This document shows, in pieces, positions 5,040-5,670 of a stretch of DNA of 5,670 nucleotides. A model generated the notes under the pieces. It worked only from the letters and a program-made list of their open reading frames with translations. It had not been told where the DNA came from and did not search any database. The stretch comes from JBOGGX01 sp050744245 (GTDB taxonomy: Bacteria > Actinomycetota > Acidimicrobiia > Acidimicrobiales > JBOGGX01). The DNA is taken from positions 1 to 5,670 of the forward strand of contig JBOGGX010000125.1 in NCBI GenBank assembly GCA_050744245.1, given 5' to 3'. Position numbers and translations under genes: made by a program. The number at the start of each line of letters is the position of its first letter. The first letter of the stretch is position 1.

Positions 5040-5670
5040 TCAGCCCAGTTTCTCCAGCGGCGCCCACGACAGGAGCAGCCGCTTCTCTCCAATGCTCGGG
5101 AAGCGCACGGTTGCCTCGGCCTTGTCGCCCCGGCCCGAGATGTCGATGATGACGCCCTCGCCCCACTTGCCGTGGCGGACGTCGTCGCCCACCCGCAACC
5201 CGAGCGCCTCGGCCCCGCTCGACCGCGACGACGCGGCCGGCGCCATGGCCCGCTCGACGATCTCGTCACGGTTGCGCGAGATCGTGTCCCGGTTGGAGCT
5301 CCAGCCGAGCGGGCCGCGGCTCGCCCGCGGCCGGCGTTCGCGGCTGCCGTCGGCCACCTCGACCAGCGACTCGGGGATCTCGTCGAGGAACCGGCTCGGC
5401 GGGTTGTACTGGGTCGATCCCCACAGCGTGCGGCTCCAGGCGTGGGTCAGGTACAGCCGGCGCATGGCCCGGGTGATGCCGACATAGGCCAGCCGCCGTT
5501 CCTCCTCGAGCTCGTCCGGCTCGCCGAGCGACCGGATGTGCGGGAACACGCCGTCCTCGAGGCCGACCAGGAACACGTCGGGGAACTCGAGACCCTTGGC
5601 CGAGTGCAGCGTCATGAGGATCACGTAGCTGTCGTCGTCGTCGTTCTCGGGAATGTCGTCGGTGTCGGCC
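5040..5670 (-). CDS. pcrA: UvrD/PcrA-type superfamily 1 DNA helicase, C-terminal part (5' end off window)
   Basis: The visible 209 residues run from the right edge to TGA at 5040. They contain the superfamily 1 helicase motif region VILMTLHSAKGLEFPDVFLV (16-35) with GLEDGVFPH, then EEERRLAYVGITRAMRRLYL (56-75), which is motif VI with the arginine of GITRA that contacts ATP. After a variable linker (about 100-155), a Tudor-like C-terminal domain follows: GLRVGDDVRHGKWGEGVI (157-173) and EKRLLLSWAPLEKL (195-208). This end is characteristic of PcrA/UvrD1 of Gram-positive bacteria, where it contacts RNA polymerase. The enzyme is a 3'-to-5' ATP-dependent helicase acting in nucleotide excision repair, in resolving transcription-replication conflicts and in restraining RecA. 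The motifs in the visible part are intact. UvrD paralogues are common in actinobacteria, but the conserved C-terminal domain supports the main PcrA. Confidence 0.95.
   Translation of the reverse strand, partial: ADTDDIPENDDDDSYVILMTLHSAKGLEFPDVFLVGLEDGVFPHIRSLGEPDELEEERRLAYVGITRAMRRLYLTHAWSRTLWGSTQYNPPSRFLDEIPESLVEVADGSRERRPRASRGPLGWSSNRDTISRNRDEIVERAMAPAASSRSSGAEALGLRVGDDVRHGKWGEGVIIDISGRGDKAEATVRFPSIGEKRLLLSWAPLEKLG

Noticed and set aside
3578..5149. 523-codon open frame on the plus strand opposite the DUF4132 gene
   Set aside because: It is low-complexity and Arg/Gly/Pro-rich with no recognisable motif, while the opposite strand shows DUF4132 motifs over the same region.
5006..5269. Extension of the DUF4132 frame upstream of GTG 5005 into the helicase gene
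   Set aside because: These 88 codons are Arg/Ser-rich and overlap the conserved PcrA C-terminal domain in another frame. The sensible sequence begins at the GTG.

Overview
The window is very GC-rich with strong G/C third-position bias, uses GTG and leaderless-looking starts, and encodes WXG100-type small secreted proteins together with an actinobacterial-style PcrA helicase. This points to a high-GC Actinomycetota genome. The PcrA C-terminus and the anchored Rieske-like protein would fit Acidimicrobiia, but that placement is inference. No tRNA, rRNA, CRISPR array, insertion sequence or confident rho-independent terminator was seen. No stretch longer than about 130 bases lacks a gene.

Left part (1-1850). 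Two minus-strand genes encode small helical proteins with a W-x-G turn, as in WXG100/ESX (type VII secretion) substrates. One is cut by the left edge (1-456) and one is complete (1555-1848). Between them, on the plus strand, lie a membrane-anchored protein that looks like a Rieske fold without its iron-sulfur ligands (586-1098) and a TfoX N-terminal-domain gene broken by a one-base frameshift (1183-1529).

Middle part (1850-3181). A 91-base divergent intergenic region carries a good promoter for the complete WXG gene. On the other side a weaker -10-like element precedes a zinc-independent quinone oxidoreductase (1940-2908). A two-helix LapA-domain membrane protein (2924-3181) follows after 15 bases, probably in the same operon.

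Right part (2987-5670). The minus strand carries the 3' end of a pcrA/uvrD-type helicase gene, followed after 34 bases by a 672-residue DUF4132 protein. The DUF4132 reading frame does not stop at the end of its domain. It continues antisense through most of the LapA gene, giving a 195-base convergent overlap and a strongly acidic tail.

Most of the window is ordinary chromosomal sequence. The points most worth a second look are the ligand-less Rieske-like protein that keeps both disulfide cysteines, the separated pair of WXG100-like genes, the antisense tail of the DUF4132 gene, and the frameshifted TfoX gene.
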